Positions 7,493 to 16,026 of a stretch of 64,000 nucleotides of DNA are shown here, piece by piece (the first letter of the stretch is position 1; each line of letters begins with the position of its first letter). The translations under genes and the position numbers were made by a program. The notes below the pieces were generated by a model that was not told where the DNA came from, ran no database searches, and saw nothing but the letters and a program-made list of their open reading frames with translations. Where the stretch lies: positions 124,001 through 188,000 of the forward strand of contig NZ_JAKRSA010000020.1 of NCBI RefSeq assembly GCF_022402485.1, read 5' to 3'. Source of the DNA: Phenylobacterium sp. GTDB taxonomy: Bacteria; Pseudomonadota; Alphaproteobacteria; Caulobacterales; Caulobacteraceae.

Positions 7493-9166
7493 ATGAGCGC
7501 AGACGTCGAACGCGAGGCCATGGAATATGACGTCGTCATCGTCGGCGCGGGTCCTGCGGGGCTTTCGGCGGCGATCCGTCTCAAGCAGCTGGCCGCTGAG
7601 GCTGGCGCCGAGATCAACGTCGCTGTGCTGGAAAAGGGTTCCGAGGTAGGTGCCCATATCCTGTCGGGCGCAGTGATCGATCCCAGCGGCATCAATGAGT
7701 TGCTCCCGGACTGGAAGGCCCTGGGTGTCCCGCTGGAGACCAAGGTCACCCGCGACAAGTTTGTGATGCTTGGCCCGCAGGGGGAGCTGGACATCAGCTT
7801 CCTGCCCTTCCCCAAGTGGATGCTGAACCACGGCAACTACATCGCCTCCCTCGGCAATGTCTGCCGCTGGCTGGGTCAGCACGCCGAGAGCCTGGGCGTC
7901 GAAATCTATCCCGGCATGGCCGCCTCCGAGGTGGTCTATAATGAGGATGGCTCGGTCAAGGGCGTCGTGGCCGGCGTGTTCGGCATTGGCAAGGACGGCG
8001 AGCCCACCGGCGATTTCCAGCCCGGCATCGAGCTGCACGCCAAGTACACCTTCATCAGCGAGGGCGTCCGTGGCTCGCTCTCTAAGCAAATTCAGGCCAA
8101 GTTCGGCCTCACCGAGGGCCGCGAGCCCCAGAAGTTCGGCATCGGCATCAAGGAGCTCTGGCAGGTTCCTGACGCGGTGTTCGAACCCGGCCTGACCCAG
8201 CACACTTTCGGCTGGCCCCTGGACAATGCCACCGGCGGTGGCTCGTTTATGTACCACTTCGGGGACAACTACGTGGCCATCGGCTTCGTGTTGCACCTCA
8301 ACTACAAGAACCCGTGGCTCTCGCCCTTCGACGAGTTCCAGCGCTTCAAGACCCACCCGACGATCCGCGCCTATCTGGAGGGGGGCAAGCGCATCTCCTA
8401 TGGCGCGCGCGCCATTACCGAGGGCGGTGCCCAGTCCTTGCCACAGCTCTACTTCCCGGGCGGCGTCCTGCTGGGCTGCTCGGCGGGCATGGTCAATGTC
8501 CCGCGGATCAAGGGTAGCCACAACGCGGTCAAGAGCGGCATCCTGGCCGCCGAGGCCGCCTTCGCCGCCATTTCCGAGGGCCGGTCGGGCGACGCGCTCA
8601 CCAGCTATGAAGACGCCTACAAGACGTCCTCGATCCACAAGGAGCTGTGGAACGTCCGCAACTTCAAGCCGCTCTGGTCCAAGTTCGGCACCATCCCAGG
8701 CCTGGTCCTGGGGGGGGTGGACGCCATGATTGCCACCCTGCTCGGGGGCTGGTCGCCCTGGGGCACCCTCAAGCACGGCAAGACCGATGCGGAGTCCACA
8801 GGTCTGGCCAAGGACTACAAGCCGATCGTTTATCCGAAGCCCGACAACGAGTTCAGTTTCGACAAGCTGTCCTCGGTCTTCCTGTCGGCGACCAACCACG
8901 ATGAGAACCAGCCTGCCCACCTGCGGCTGAAGGACCCGACGGTCCCGATCTCGGTGAACCTGCCCCGGTTCGGCGAGCCTGCCCGCCTCTATTGCCCCGC
9001 CGGGGTCTATGAGGTGCTGTACGATGAGGCCGGGCAGAACCCGAAGTTCCAGATCAATTTCCAGAACTGCGTCCACTGCAAGACCTGCGACATCAAGGAT
9101 CCGTCGCAGAATATCGTCTGGACGACCCCTCAGGGCGGGGACGGACCGAACTATCCCAACATGTAA
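7493..9166 (+). CDS. Electron transfer flavoprotein-ubiquinone oxidoreductase
   Basis: This 557-residue protein matches ETF-QO (ETFDH) along its length. The FAD-binding motif VVIVGAGPAG is at residues 14-23, a long quinone-binding central region follows, and a C-terminal ferredoxin-like segment carries the single 4Fe-4S cluster: Cys501, then Cys526-Cys529-Cys532 in NCVHCKTCD. It passes electrons from reduced ETF to ubiquinone at the inner membrane, linking fatty-acid and amino-acid oxidation to respiration. The start ATG at 7493 follows AGAGGGGA by 2 nt; this puts the FAD motif near the N-terminus as usual. Upstream in-frame sequence is antisense to the uracil-DNA glycosylase gene and is not part of the protein. 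Confidence 0.95.
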   Translation: MSADVEREAMEYDVVIVGAGPAGLSAAIRLKQLAAEAGAEINVAVLEKGSEVGAHILSGAVIDPSGINELLPDWKALGVPLETKVTRDKFVMLGPQGELDISFLPFPKWMLNHGNYIASLGNVCRWLGQHAESLGVEIYPGMAASEVVYNEDGSVKGVVAGVFGIGKDGEPTGDFQPGIELHAKYTFISEGVRGSLSKQIQAKFGLTEGREPQKFGIGIKELWQVPDAVFEPGLTQHTFGWPLDNATGGGSFMYHFGDNYVAIGFVLHLNYKNPWLSPFDEFQRFKTHPTIRAYLEGGKRISYGARAITEGGAQSLPQLYFPGGVLLGCSAGMVNVPRIKGSHNAVKSGILAAEAAFAAISEGRSGDALTSYEDAYKTSSIHKELWNVRNFKPLWSKFGTIPGLVLGGVDAMIATLLGGWSPWGTLKHGKTDAESTGLAKDYKPIVYPKPDNEFSFDKLSSVFLSATNHDENQPAHLRLKDPTVPISVNLPRFGEPARLYCPAGVYEVLYDEAGQNPKFQINFQNCVHCKTCDIKDPSQNIVWTTPQGGDGPNYPNM

Positions 9167-9214
9167 ACTGACATCAGGCTTGCGGCGGGGGCCGGAAAAG
9201 GAAACCGTGGCGGG

Positions 9215-10927
9215 ATGCGCCTTCGTTCTCTGACCTTGACGGTCCCCGTTCTGTTTCTGGCGGCCTGCGCCAGCCCCTCACTGCCCTCCGGGGGGCTGGA
9301 GGCCGGGTCCTCCTACGGGCTGTTTCTGGCGGGGCAGGCGGCCCTGAACGATGGCGAGAGCCGTCGGGCAGCGGCCTATTTCGAGCGGGCCACCCGGGCT
9401 GGCGATACCCCAAATTTGATCTCCGAGCGGGCCTTTACCGCCGCCGTCCTGAGCGGTGAGATCGAGAAGGCTGCGGCCATGGCCCCGGCTGGCGAAGGCG
9501 CCTCGGAGGGTGTCCGGCGTCTGGGCCGACTGGTGATGGCGGTGGAGGCCATGGCCTCAGGCCAGGGACAGGCGGCCTATGACCTGCTGACCGCCGAGGA
9601 GATCGGCTTTCCGCATCGGACCGCAACGGCGCTCTTGATCCCTTGGGCCGCAGCCCAGGCTGGCGATATGGAATTGGCCACCCGCCGACCCGATGTGCCC
9701 GGCGACAAGCTGGTAGAGTATTTTGGCTTGTTGGGTCAGGCCCATCAGTATGAGCGTGTGCGTCGTTACGACGAGGCAGAGACGGACTTCAAAGCCCTCA
9801 CCGAGGGGCCTGACGCGCCGCCTCTGCTCGTCCTGGCCCATGGGGAGTTTCTTGAGCGTCGGGGTCGTCGGCCTGAAGCCGTCGCCCTGTACGATGCCGC
9901 CTTGGCGACCTACCGCCATGATGTGAGCCTGGCGCGGGCTCGGGAGCGGGCCCTGGCCCGCCGGGCGCCGCCGTCGCCGCCCACAGCCCGCCAGGGGGCG
10001 GCTCAGGCCATCCTGACCCCAGCCGCCGCCATGTTGGCGGCCCGGCAGACCCAGTTCGCCCTGGCCTATGTGCGGCTCGCCCTTCGCCTGGATCCTGGGC
10101 GGATGGACGCCTGGGTGATGGTCGGCGACCTGATGGGCGCAGCCGGCGACATCGAAGCCGCCCGCGCCGCCTATGGCCGCGTGCCACAAGGCCACCCCGA
10201 CTATGCCGGGGCCCAGAGCAAGCTCGCCTGGAGCCTGCAGGGGGCCAATGAGGTTGAGGCCGCGCTGCAGACCGCCCGGGCGGCGGCCGCTGGCGGCGAT
10301 CCCATGGGGCTGCTGACCTTGGCCGACTTGCTGCGGACCAATGAGCGCTACGCCGAGGCGATCACGCCTCTGAATCAGCTGGTGGACTCAAGCCCCTCAC
10401 CAGACTGGCGGCTGCTGTTTGCCCGGGGCGCGGCCTATGAGCGGATGGGCGATTGGCCCCGAGCCGAGGCCGACCTCTCCGCCGCCCTGGCACTCAATCC
10501 GGACGAGCCGGATATCCTGAACTATCTGGCCTATGGCTGGATCGACCGGGGCGAGCGCCTGGAAGAGGCTCTGGCCATGGTCCAGCAGGCGGTGGACGCC
10601 AATCCCAGATCAGGGGCCATGGTCGACAGCCTGGGCTGGGGCTATTACCGCCTTGGCCAGTTCGACAAGGCTGTGGAGATCCTGGAGCGGGCCGTTGCCC
10701 TTGAGGCCGGTGACCCGGAGATCAACAACCACCTGGGTGACGCCTACTGGCAGGTGGGCCGCCGGGACGAGGCGGTCTTCCAGTGGCGCCGGGTGCTGAC
10801 CCTGGAGCCGGACGCCCGCATTCGCGCCGACGCTGAGGCCAAGCTCGCCTCGGGGCTGGGGCCAGGCGCAAACGGCGCTGCTGCCCAGGCGGCGGCGGAG
10901 GCTGAACCCCCCGTCTTCGCCCGCTAG
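9215..10927 (+). CDS. TPR-repeat lipoprotein
   Basis: This 570-residue protein starts with a lipoprotein signal, MRLRSLTLTVPVLFLAAC, with the lipidated Cys at 18. The rest is a run of degenerate tetratricopeptide repeats; the clearest are in the last third (for example RMGDWPRAEADLSAALALNP and YYRLGQFDKAVEILERA). It is probably anchored in the outer or inner membrane leaflet facing the periplasm and acts as a protein-binding scaffold; no partner is indicated. It lies 48 nt after the ETF-QO stop and 7 nt before ispE. This gene order suggests co-transcription with ispE, though nothing links the two functionally. Confidence 0.85.
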   Translation: MRLRSLTLTVPVLFLAACASPSLPSGGLEAGSSYGLFLAGQAALNDGESRRAAAYFERATRAGDTPNLISERAFTAAVLSGEIEKAAAMAPAGEGASEGVRRLGRLVMAVEAMASGQGQAAYDLLTAEEIGFPHRTATALLIPWAAAQAGDMELATRRPDVPGDKLVEYFGLLGQAHQYERVRRYDEAETDFKALTEGPDAPPLLVLAHGEFLERRGRRPEAVALYDAALATYRHDVSLARARERALARRAPPSPPTARQGAAQAILTPAAAMLAARQTQFALAYVRLALRLDPGRMDAWVMVGDLMGAAGDIEAARAAYGRVPQGHPDYAGAQSKLAWSLQGANEVEAALQTARAAAAGGDPMGLLTLADLLRTNERYAEAITPLNQLVDSSPSPDWRLLFARGAAYERMGDWPRAEADLSAALALNPDEPDILNYLAYGWIDRGERLEEALAMVQQAVDANPRSGAMVDSLGWGYYRLGQFDKAVEILERAVALEAGDPEINNHLGDAYWQVGRRDEAVFQWRRVLTLEPDARIRADAEAKLASGLGPGANGAAAQAAAEAEPPVFAR

Positions 10928-10934
10928 AGGCCCC

Positions 10935-11825
10935 ATGCTTGGTCAGGCGTTTGCCCCCGCCAAGGTGAACCTGTTCCTGCATGTGGGCGGGCCAGGGGCT
11001 GATGGCTATCATCCGTTGTGCTCGCTGATGGTGTTTGCCGATGTGGGCGATCAGGTGTCACTGGCGCCGGCCGAGGCCCTCAGTTTCGCCCTGACTGGCC
11101 CCTTCGCGGGCAAGCTGGCGGGGCAGGGCGAGAACCTTGTTCTGCGCGCCGCCAACGCCATGCTGGCCCAGGTTCGCGGCCCGAAGGCACCGCTGTTGCT
11201 GGCCCTGGAAAAGCGGCTGCCCATCGCTGCGGGTCTGGGGGGCGGCTCAAGCGATGCGGGCGCAGCCCTGCGGCTGTTGCGCGGGGCCTGGGCCCCTGAC
11301 ATGCCCGATGAGGCCCTTCAGGCCCTAGCCAGCGCGCTGGGGGCCGACGGGGCAGCCTGCCTGTGGGGGACACCGGTGCTGGCCTCTGGTCGCGGAGAAA
11401 TCCTCGCCCCCGCCCCGCGGCTGCCGGCCATTCCCGCCGTGCTGGTCAATCCTCAGGTGGAAGCGTCCACCGGCGCGGTCTATCGCGGCTTCGACGCCTT
11501 GAACCAGTTTGGTGATGTCGCGCCGCCGCCGATGCCAGATGGGTTCGAGACCATCGAAGAGCTGGCCGGCTGGCTCAGCCTGCAACGCAATGATCTGGAG
11601 GCCGCCGCCGAGGCTGTTGCGCCTGTGATCGGTGACGTGCTGGCGGCCCTGCGCAGTGGGCCAGAGACCTTGTTGGCGCGGATGTCGGGGTCTGGAGCCA
11701 CCTGTTTTGCGCTCTGCGCCAGCGATATTGAGGCCGAACAGCTGGCCGAGGATCTGGAGCGCATGCGCCCCGATTGGTGGGTGCGTCGCTGTCGCCTGGG
11801 CGGGCCCTGGGCCGACCCGGCCTGA
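10935..11825 (+). CDS. ispE: 4-diphosphocytidyl-2-C-methyl-D-erythritol kinase
   Basis: This 296-residue GHMP kinase begins MLGQAFAPAKVNLFLHVG, the IspE N-terminal signature. It has the ATP-binding loop PIAAGLGGGSSDAGAAL (about 96-112) and the C-terminal GHMP motif MSGSGATCFAL. It phosphorylates the 2-hydroxyl of CDP-methylerythritol in the non-mevalonate isoprenoid pathway. Lys10 and the Asp in SSDAG (about 107) fit the catalytic region. Length is normal. It follows the TPR lipoprotein by 7 nt. Downstream, at 11881-11908, is a hairpin that belongs to the convergent ammonium transporter gene. Confidence 0.95.
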   Translation: MLGQAFAPAKVNLFLHVGGPGADGYHPLCSLMVFADVGDQVSLAPAEALSFALTGPFAGKLAGQGENLVLRAANAMLAQVRGPKAPLLLALEKRLPIAAGLGGGSSDAGAALRLLRGAWAPDMPDEALQALASALGADGAACLWGTPVLASGRGEILAPAPRLPAIPAVLVNPQVEASTGAVYRGFDALNQFGDVAPPPMPDGFETIEELAGWLSLQRNDLEAAAEAVAPVIGDVLAALRSGPETLLARMSGSGATCFALCASDIEAEQLAEDLERMRPDWWVRRCRLGGPWADPA

Positions 11826-11880
11826 TCTGGAGCCCTTTCTTCCGGAACAAAGCACAGCTGGCCTGGGAGAGCCCCCAACG

Positions 11881-11908
11881 AAAACGGGGGCCCCGAAGGA
11901 CCCCCGTT
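11881..11908 (-). terminator. Intrinsic terminator of the glnK-amtB unit
   Basis: On the minus strand the sequence forms an AACGGGGG / CCCCCGTT stem extended by CC/GG pairs around a TTCG-type loop, with one mismatch, followed by TTTT (AAAA at 11881-11884 on the plus strand). It begins 25 nt past the amtB stop. The stem could also block ispE readthrough from the other side. Confidence 0.85.
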
Positions 11909-11932
11909 CCGTGATCAGCCCAGGGGCTGAGA

Positions 11933-13396
11933 TCAGCTGTGGATGGCTTCCCCATGCTGGGAAACATCCAGGCCTTCGACTTCTTCTTCCTCGGAGACCC
12001 GCAGTCCAACGGTGAACTTGCAGACCATCAGGATGATGAAGGTGACGATGGCGGACCAGGCGATGGTGGCGATGATGCCATAGCCCTGGGTGATGACGCT
12101 GGCGCCCTCACCAAGACCGTTGATCGCCGGGTCGGCCAGGGCGCCGGTGAGCAGGGCGCCGGCGATGCCCGCAACCCCGTGCACGCCGAAGGCGTCCAGG
12201 CTGTCGTCGTACTTCAGCAGCTTCTTCAGCCACACCGCGCCCACATAGGCCGCCGCGCTGCCAACGATGCCGATGATCAGCGCGCCCTGCGGGTTGACGA
12301 AGCCAGCAGCCGGGGTGACCGCCACGAGGCCGGCGATGGCACCAGAGGCCAGACCCAGCATGCCGGGCTTCTTGCGCTCAACCCACTCGATGATCATCCA
12401 GGTCAAGGCTGCACCAGCCGCGGCGACCTGGGTGTTCAGCATGGCCACCGAGGCCAAGCCATCAGCCGCCCACTGCGAGCCGGCGTTGAAGCCGAACCAG
12501 CCCACCCACAGAAGGCTCGCGCCGATCATGGTGTAGACGAGGTTGTTCGGCGCCATGTTCTCGGTGCCGTAGCCCTTGCGACGACCCAGGACGATGGCGC
12601 AGACCAGACCGGCGACGCCGGCATTGATGTGCACCACGGTGCCGCCGGCGAAGTCGAGGACGCCCGCGCCGCCGAGGAAGCCGCCGCCCCAGACCCAATG
12701 GCAGACCGGCGCATAAACGAACACGGTCCACAGGCCCATGAACAGCAGCATGGCCGAGAACTTCATCCGCTCAGCAAAGGCACCGGCGATCAGGGCAGGG
12801 GTGATGATGGCGAAGGTCAGCTGGAACATGATCCAGAGATATTCCGGCAGGCTCGACGTCAGAGCGTGGGAAGTCTCAAGGGTCACGCCGCTCAGGAACA
12901 CCGCGTCGAAGCTGCCCATGTAGGCGTTCAGGCCCTCATCGGCATTGGTGCCGAAGGCAATGGTGTAGCCGACGGCCATCCAGAGGACGGTCACCAAGGC
13001 GGTCACGGCGAACACCGTCGCCACGGTATTGATGACGTTCTTCTGACGAACCATGCCGCCATAGAACAGGGCGAGGCCCGGGATGGTCATCAGCAGCACC
13101 AGGGCGCTGGCGACGATAATCCAGGCGGTGGAGGCTTCGTTAAGTTCCAGGGGAACCTGGTGAGCCAGCAGGTTGGCTGGCGCGGCTTCCTCGGGCGCAG
13201 CTTCAGCCGGTGCTGCCTCAACGGCGGCGGCGTCCACGGCAGCGCCTTCGGCAGCGGGCGCGGCCTCTTCGGCGGGGGCTTCCACGGCGGCCTCGGCCGG
13301 CGGTGGCGGTGCAGCCCAGGCCGAGGCGACGGGCGCCCCGACGATTGCGGCGGCGAGCATCAGCCCGGCCAGCCCCTTGAATTTCAACGACATCAT
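11933..13396 (-). CDS. amtB: Ammonium transporter AmtB with Ala/Glu/Pro-rich N-terminal extension
   Basis: The predicted protein has 487 residues: a signal peptide (MMSLKFKGLAGLMLAAAIVG), about 50 residues almost entirely Ala, Glu and Pro, then the 11-helix Amt core starting near ASTAWIIVASALVLLMTIPG. Family landmarks include FYGGMVRQKN, the twin-His helix segment FAGGTVVHINAG and FGVHGVAGIAGALLTG. It conducts ammonium across the inner membrane and is gated by P-II. The start at 13396 has AAGGGGA 8-9 nt upstream; the frame is open further upstream but there it overlaps glnK. It sits 34 nt downstream of glnK, the standard paired operon, and ends before a strong terminator. Confidence 0.95.
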   Translation of the reverse strand: MMSLKFKGLAGLMLAAAIVGAPVASAWAAPPPPAEAAVEAPAEEAAPAAEGAAVDAAAVEAAPAEAAPEEAAPANLLAHQVPLELNEASTAWIIVASALVLLMTIPGLALFYGGMVRQKNVINTVATVFAVTALVTVLWMAVGYTIAFGTNADEGLNAYMGSFDAVFLSGVTLETSHALTSSLPEYLWIMFQLTFAIITPALIAGAFAERMKFSAMLLFMGLWTVFVYAPVCHWVWGGGFLGGAGVLDFAGGTVVHINAGVAGLVCAIVLGRRKGYGTENMAPNNLVYTMIGASLLWVGWFGFNAGSQWAADGLASVAMLNTQVAAAGAALTWMIIEWVERKKPGMLGLASGAIAGLVAVTPAAGFVNPQGALIIGIVGSAAAYVGAVWLKKLLKYDDSLDAFGVHGVAGIAGALLTGALADPAINGLGEGASVITQGYGIIATIAWSAIVTFIILMVCKFTVGLRVSEEEEVEGLDVSQHGEAIHS

Positions 13397-13430
13397 TTCA
13401 GCTATCCCCTTGTCTCGATTAGTTGCGCCC

Positions 13431-13823
<393 letters not shown>

Positions 13824-13987
13824 TCACCAAGCCCCATGGCCCCATTCCGACGGTGTCGGTCGACGGCGACTGTGACGCTATCGACGGGCGCGGGCCGGGG
13901 GGCGGCTCTGGTCATGCCCGGTTAAGGAAAGCCTTCTGGTGCGCAAAATGTGGGCACCCCTGTGGGGTGAGCGCTGCAAAAATGGGC

Positions 13988-14002
13988 GCAATTTCGGGGC
14001 CA
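13988..14002 (-). promoter_or_regulatory. Sigma-54-like promoter, possibly for glnK-amtB
   Basis: On the minus strand this reads TGGCCCCGAAATTGC, matching the -24 (TGGC) and -12 (TTGC) elements with the exact GG-N10-GC spacing. Sigma-54 with NtrC commonly drives glnK-amtB. It would start transcription about 200 nt upstream of glnK, a long leader, and I found no convincing NtrC site, so the call is tentative. Confidence 0.35.
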
Positions 14003-14100
14003 TTGGTGACTTTGGCTGGGCTTGAGCCCTGGGCAGGACGTGTTCACGAGCCCGTGATCGGCGGCAACCGATCGATCCTCAACGCGTACTGCTCCCCACC

Positions 14101-14122
14101 GCGTCCCCGGCGACGGGGACGC
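14101..14122 (+). promoter_or_regulatory. Perfect stem-loop in the fasciclin 5' leader
   Basis: GCGTCCCC (14101-14108) pairs perfectly with GGGGACGC (14115-14122) around the loop GGCGAC. The stem ends about 10 nt before the ribosome binding site of the fasciclin gene (AAAGGA at 14133-14138). There is no T-run, so it is not a typical terminator. A role in mRNA stability or translation is possible but unproven. Confidence 0.5.
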
Positions 14123-14143
14123 TTCACGACCGAAAGGATGACT

Positions 14144-15022
14144 ATGCGTCTGAACCGATTGATGTCCGCGACCGCCATCGCCACCCTGCTGGCCGGCGCA
14201 GTCCAGGCCCAGTCTGAAACCCCTGGGGCCCAGTCTGAATCCCATGGAGTAATGTCGGCTCACGCCCCGGCGAAGCAGACCGAGGTCGGAGCCAATGGGC
14301 CGACCAAAGTGGCGCCAGCGGGCGACATTATTGAGACAATCACTGCGGCCGGCCAGTTCTCCATCCTGCTCAAGGGGCTGGAGGCCACAAATCTGACGGA
14401 GCTGTTGAAGACGACCCCGGACCTCACGGTGTTCGCGCCGACGGACGCCGCCTTTTCGTCGCTCCCGGCTGGAGACCTGGACAGTCTGATGGCCGAGGAG
14501 AACCGCGCGGCTCTTCAGAGGCTGCTGACCCATCACGTGGTCAATGCCCGGCTTGATGGTACGAGGATCGACAATGCCCGAGGTCCGGTGCCCACTGTTG
14601 CGGGCGAGACCCTGCAGGTCGATGGCGTGGAGGAGACCTGGAGGATTGGTGGAGCCAAGATCACCCAGGCCGATATTTTTGCCGATAACGGTGTGATCCA
14701 TGTGGTCGACAAGGTGTTGATTCCCTCGGTCGGTGCCGGCGCCGATGCCTCTGCGTCAGGGACGGATGCAATGGCAGCTAATGCCTCGTCGAAGTCTGGG
14801 TCCCCTTCAAACGACCCGGTCAATTCGTCGCAAGCCATGCGCGCCGCCCGTTCCAACCCGGACATGCCCCCCCAGGCGCATGACCAGGCCCGGTCCGCCA
14901 CCCAGGCAGGGGTGATGGCCTCCGGGGTCATAGACGGTCAACTGAGGAGCTATGGCCCGATCCCGGATACGGAGAAAACCGCGCCAAGTATGGCGGCCCA
15001 CAATCCCGGGCAGGCAAGCTGA
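14144..15022 (+). CDS. Exported fasciclin-domain protein
   Basis: The 292-residue product has a signal peptide (MRLNRLMSATAIATLLAGAV, cleavage near VQAQS), then one fasciclin (FAS1/BIgH3) domain. The domain shows both family motifs: TVFAPTDAAFSSLP (H1) and DNGVIHVVDKVLIP (H2). The last ~110 residues are low-complexity, rich in Ser, Ala, Pro and Asn, and probably disordered. FAS1 proteins are adhesion or stress-associated envelope proteins with no catalytic role. The start at 14144 has AAAGGA 5 nt upstream; ATG 14138 overlaps that site and is less likely. A perfect stem-loop precedes it. Confidence 0.87.
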   Translation: MRLNRLMSATAIATLLAGAVQAQSETPGAQSESHGVMSAHAPAKQTEVGANGPTKVAPAGDIIETITAAGQFSILLKGLEATNLTELLKTTPDLTVFAPTDAAFSSLPAGDLDSLMAEENRAALQRLLTHHVVNARLDGTRIDNARGPVPTVAGETLQVDGVEETWRIGGAKITQADIFADNGVIHVVDKVLIPSVGAGADASASGTDAMAANASSKSGSPSNDPVNSSQAMRAARSNPDMPPQAHDQARSATQAGVMASGVIDGQLRSYGPIPDTEKTAPSMAAHNPGQAS

Positions 15023-15120
15023 GCGAACCTGGCGGCAACTGATCTTCGTCGCGCGCTTGATGCACAGGTCGGTGGGCCCTATGGTCCGCCGACTTTTTTT
15101 GCGCCTGCAAATCAGCCCAG

Positions 15121-16023
15121 ATGTCATCAGAAAAACCGCTCTCGTTTCAGGGCCTGATCCTGAAACTCCATGACTATTGGAGCCGCCAGGGTTGCGTGAT
15201 CCTGCAGCCGCATGACGTTGAGGTAGGGGCAGGTACGCTCCACCCGGCGACGGTGCTGCGGGCGCTCGGACCCAAGCCCTGGCGGGCGGCCTATGTGCAG
15301 CCCTCCCGCCGCCCGGCGGACGGTCGCTATGGGGAGAACCCCAACCGGCTGCAGCACTATTACCAGTATCAGGTGATCCTGAAGCCAAACCCCGACGACC
15401 TGCAGGACCTCTATCTGGGCAGCCTGGAGGCCATCGGCCTCGACACCCGCCTGCATGACATCCGCTTCGTCGAGGACGACTGGGAGAATCCCACCGTGGG
15501 TGCCTGGGGCCTGGGCTGGGAAGTCTGGTGCGACGGCATGGAAGTCACCCAGTACACCTACTTCCAGCAGGTTGGCGGGGTGGACGTGTGGCCGGTGGCC
15601 GGGGAACTGACCTATGGCCTCGAGCGGCTCGCCATGTATCTCCAGGGCGTCGACCACTTCACCGATCTGGCCTTCAACGACCCCGATGGGCCTGCGCCGA
15701 TGACCTATGGGGACGTGTTCCTGGAGAACGAGCGCCAGCAGTCGACCGCCAATTTCGACGGCTATGATGTGGCGACTTTGAAGCGCCAGTTTGAAGACAT
15801 GGAAATCCAGGTTCCGCGCCTGCTGGCGATGCAGGGACCGCAAGGCCAAGCCATCGTTCTGCCGGCCTATGACCATGTGTTGAAGGCCAGCCATCTGTTC
15901 AATCTGATGGACGCCCGTGGGGCCATCGCGGTGGCCGAGCGTCAAAGCTATATCGGCCGCATCCGCGACCTGACCAAGATGTGCGCAGAGGCCTGGGTGG
16001 CCAATGAAGGGGGCAACGGCTAG
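15121..16023 (+). CDS. glyQ: Glycyl-tRNA synthetase alpha subunit
   Basis: This 300-residue protein begins [20 protein letters not shown] and contains the class II synthetase core of bacterial Gly[33 protein letters not shown] and [21 protein letters not shown] (given here in part as the recognisable motif blocks around residues 58-85 and 133-155). It forms the alpha2beta2 glycyl-tRNA synthetase with GlyS and holds the ATP/glycine site. It sits 3 nt upstream of glyS. The 98 bases between the fasciclin gene and glyQ should contain its promoter, but I cannot assign one. Confidence 0.96.
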   Translation: MSSEKPLSFQGLILKLHDYWSRQGCVILQPHDVEVGAGTLHPATVLRALGPKPWRAAYVQPSRRPADGRYGENPNRLQHYYQYQVILKPNPDDLQDLYLGSLEAIGLDTRLHDIRFVEDDWENPTVGAWGLGWEVWCDGMEVTQYTYFQQVGGVDVWPVAGELTYGLERLAMYLQGVDHFTDLAFNDPDGPAPMTYGDVFLENERQQSTANFDGYDVATLKRQFEDMEIQVPRLLAMQGPQGQAIVLPAYDHVLKASHLFNLMDARGAIAVAERQSYIGRIRDLTKMCAEAWVANEGGNG

Positions 16024-16026
16024 CCC

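Noticed and set aside
7481-9076. A 531-codon open frame antisense to the ETF-QO gene
   Set aside because: It is a complementary-strand shadow: the composition is unnatural and there is no start context, while ETF-QO is complete on the other strand.
14060-14090. A possible ECF sigma promoter (GGCAAC followed by CGTA) before the fasciclin gene
   Set aside because: The -35 differs from GGAAC and the -10 match is poor; the general-stress link for fasciclin genes is not enough to support it.
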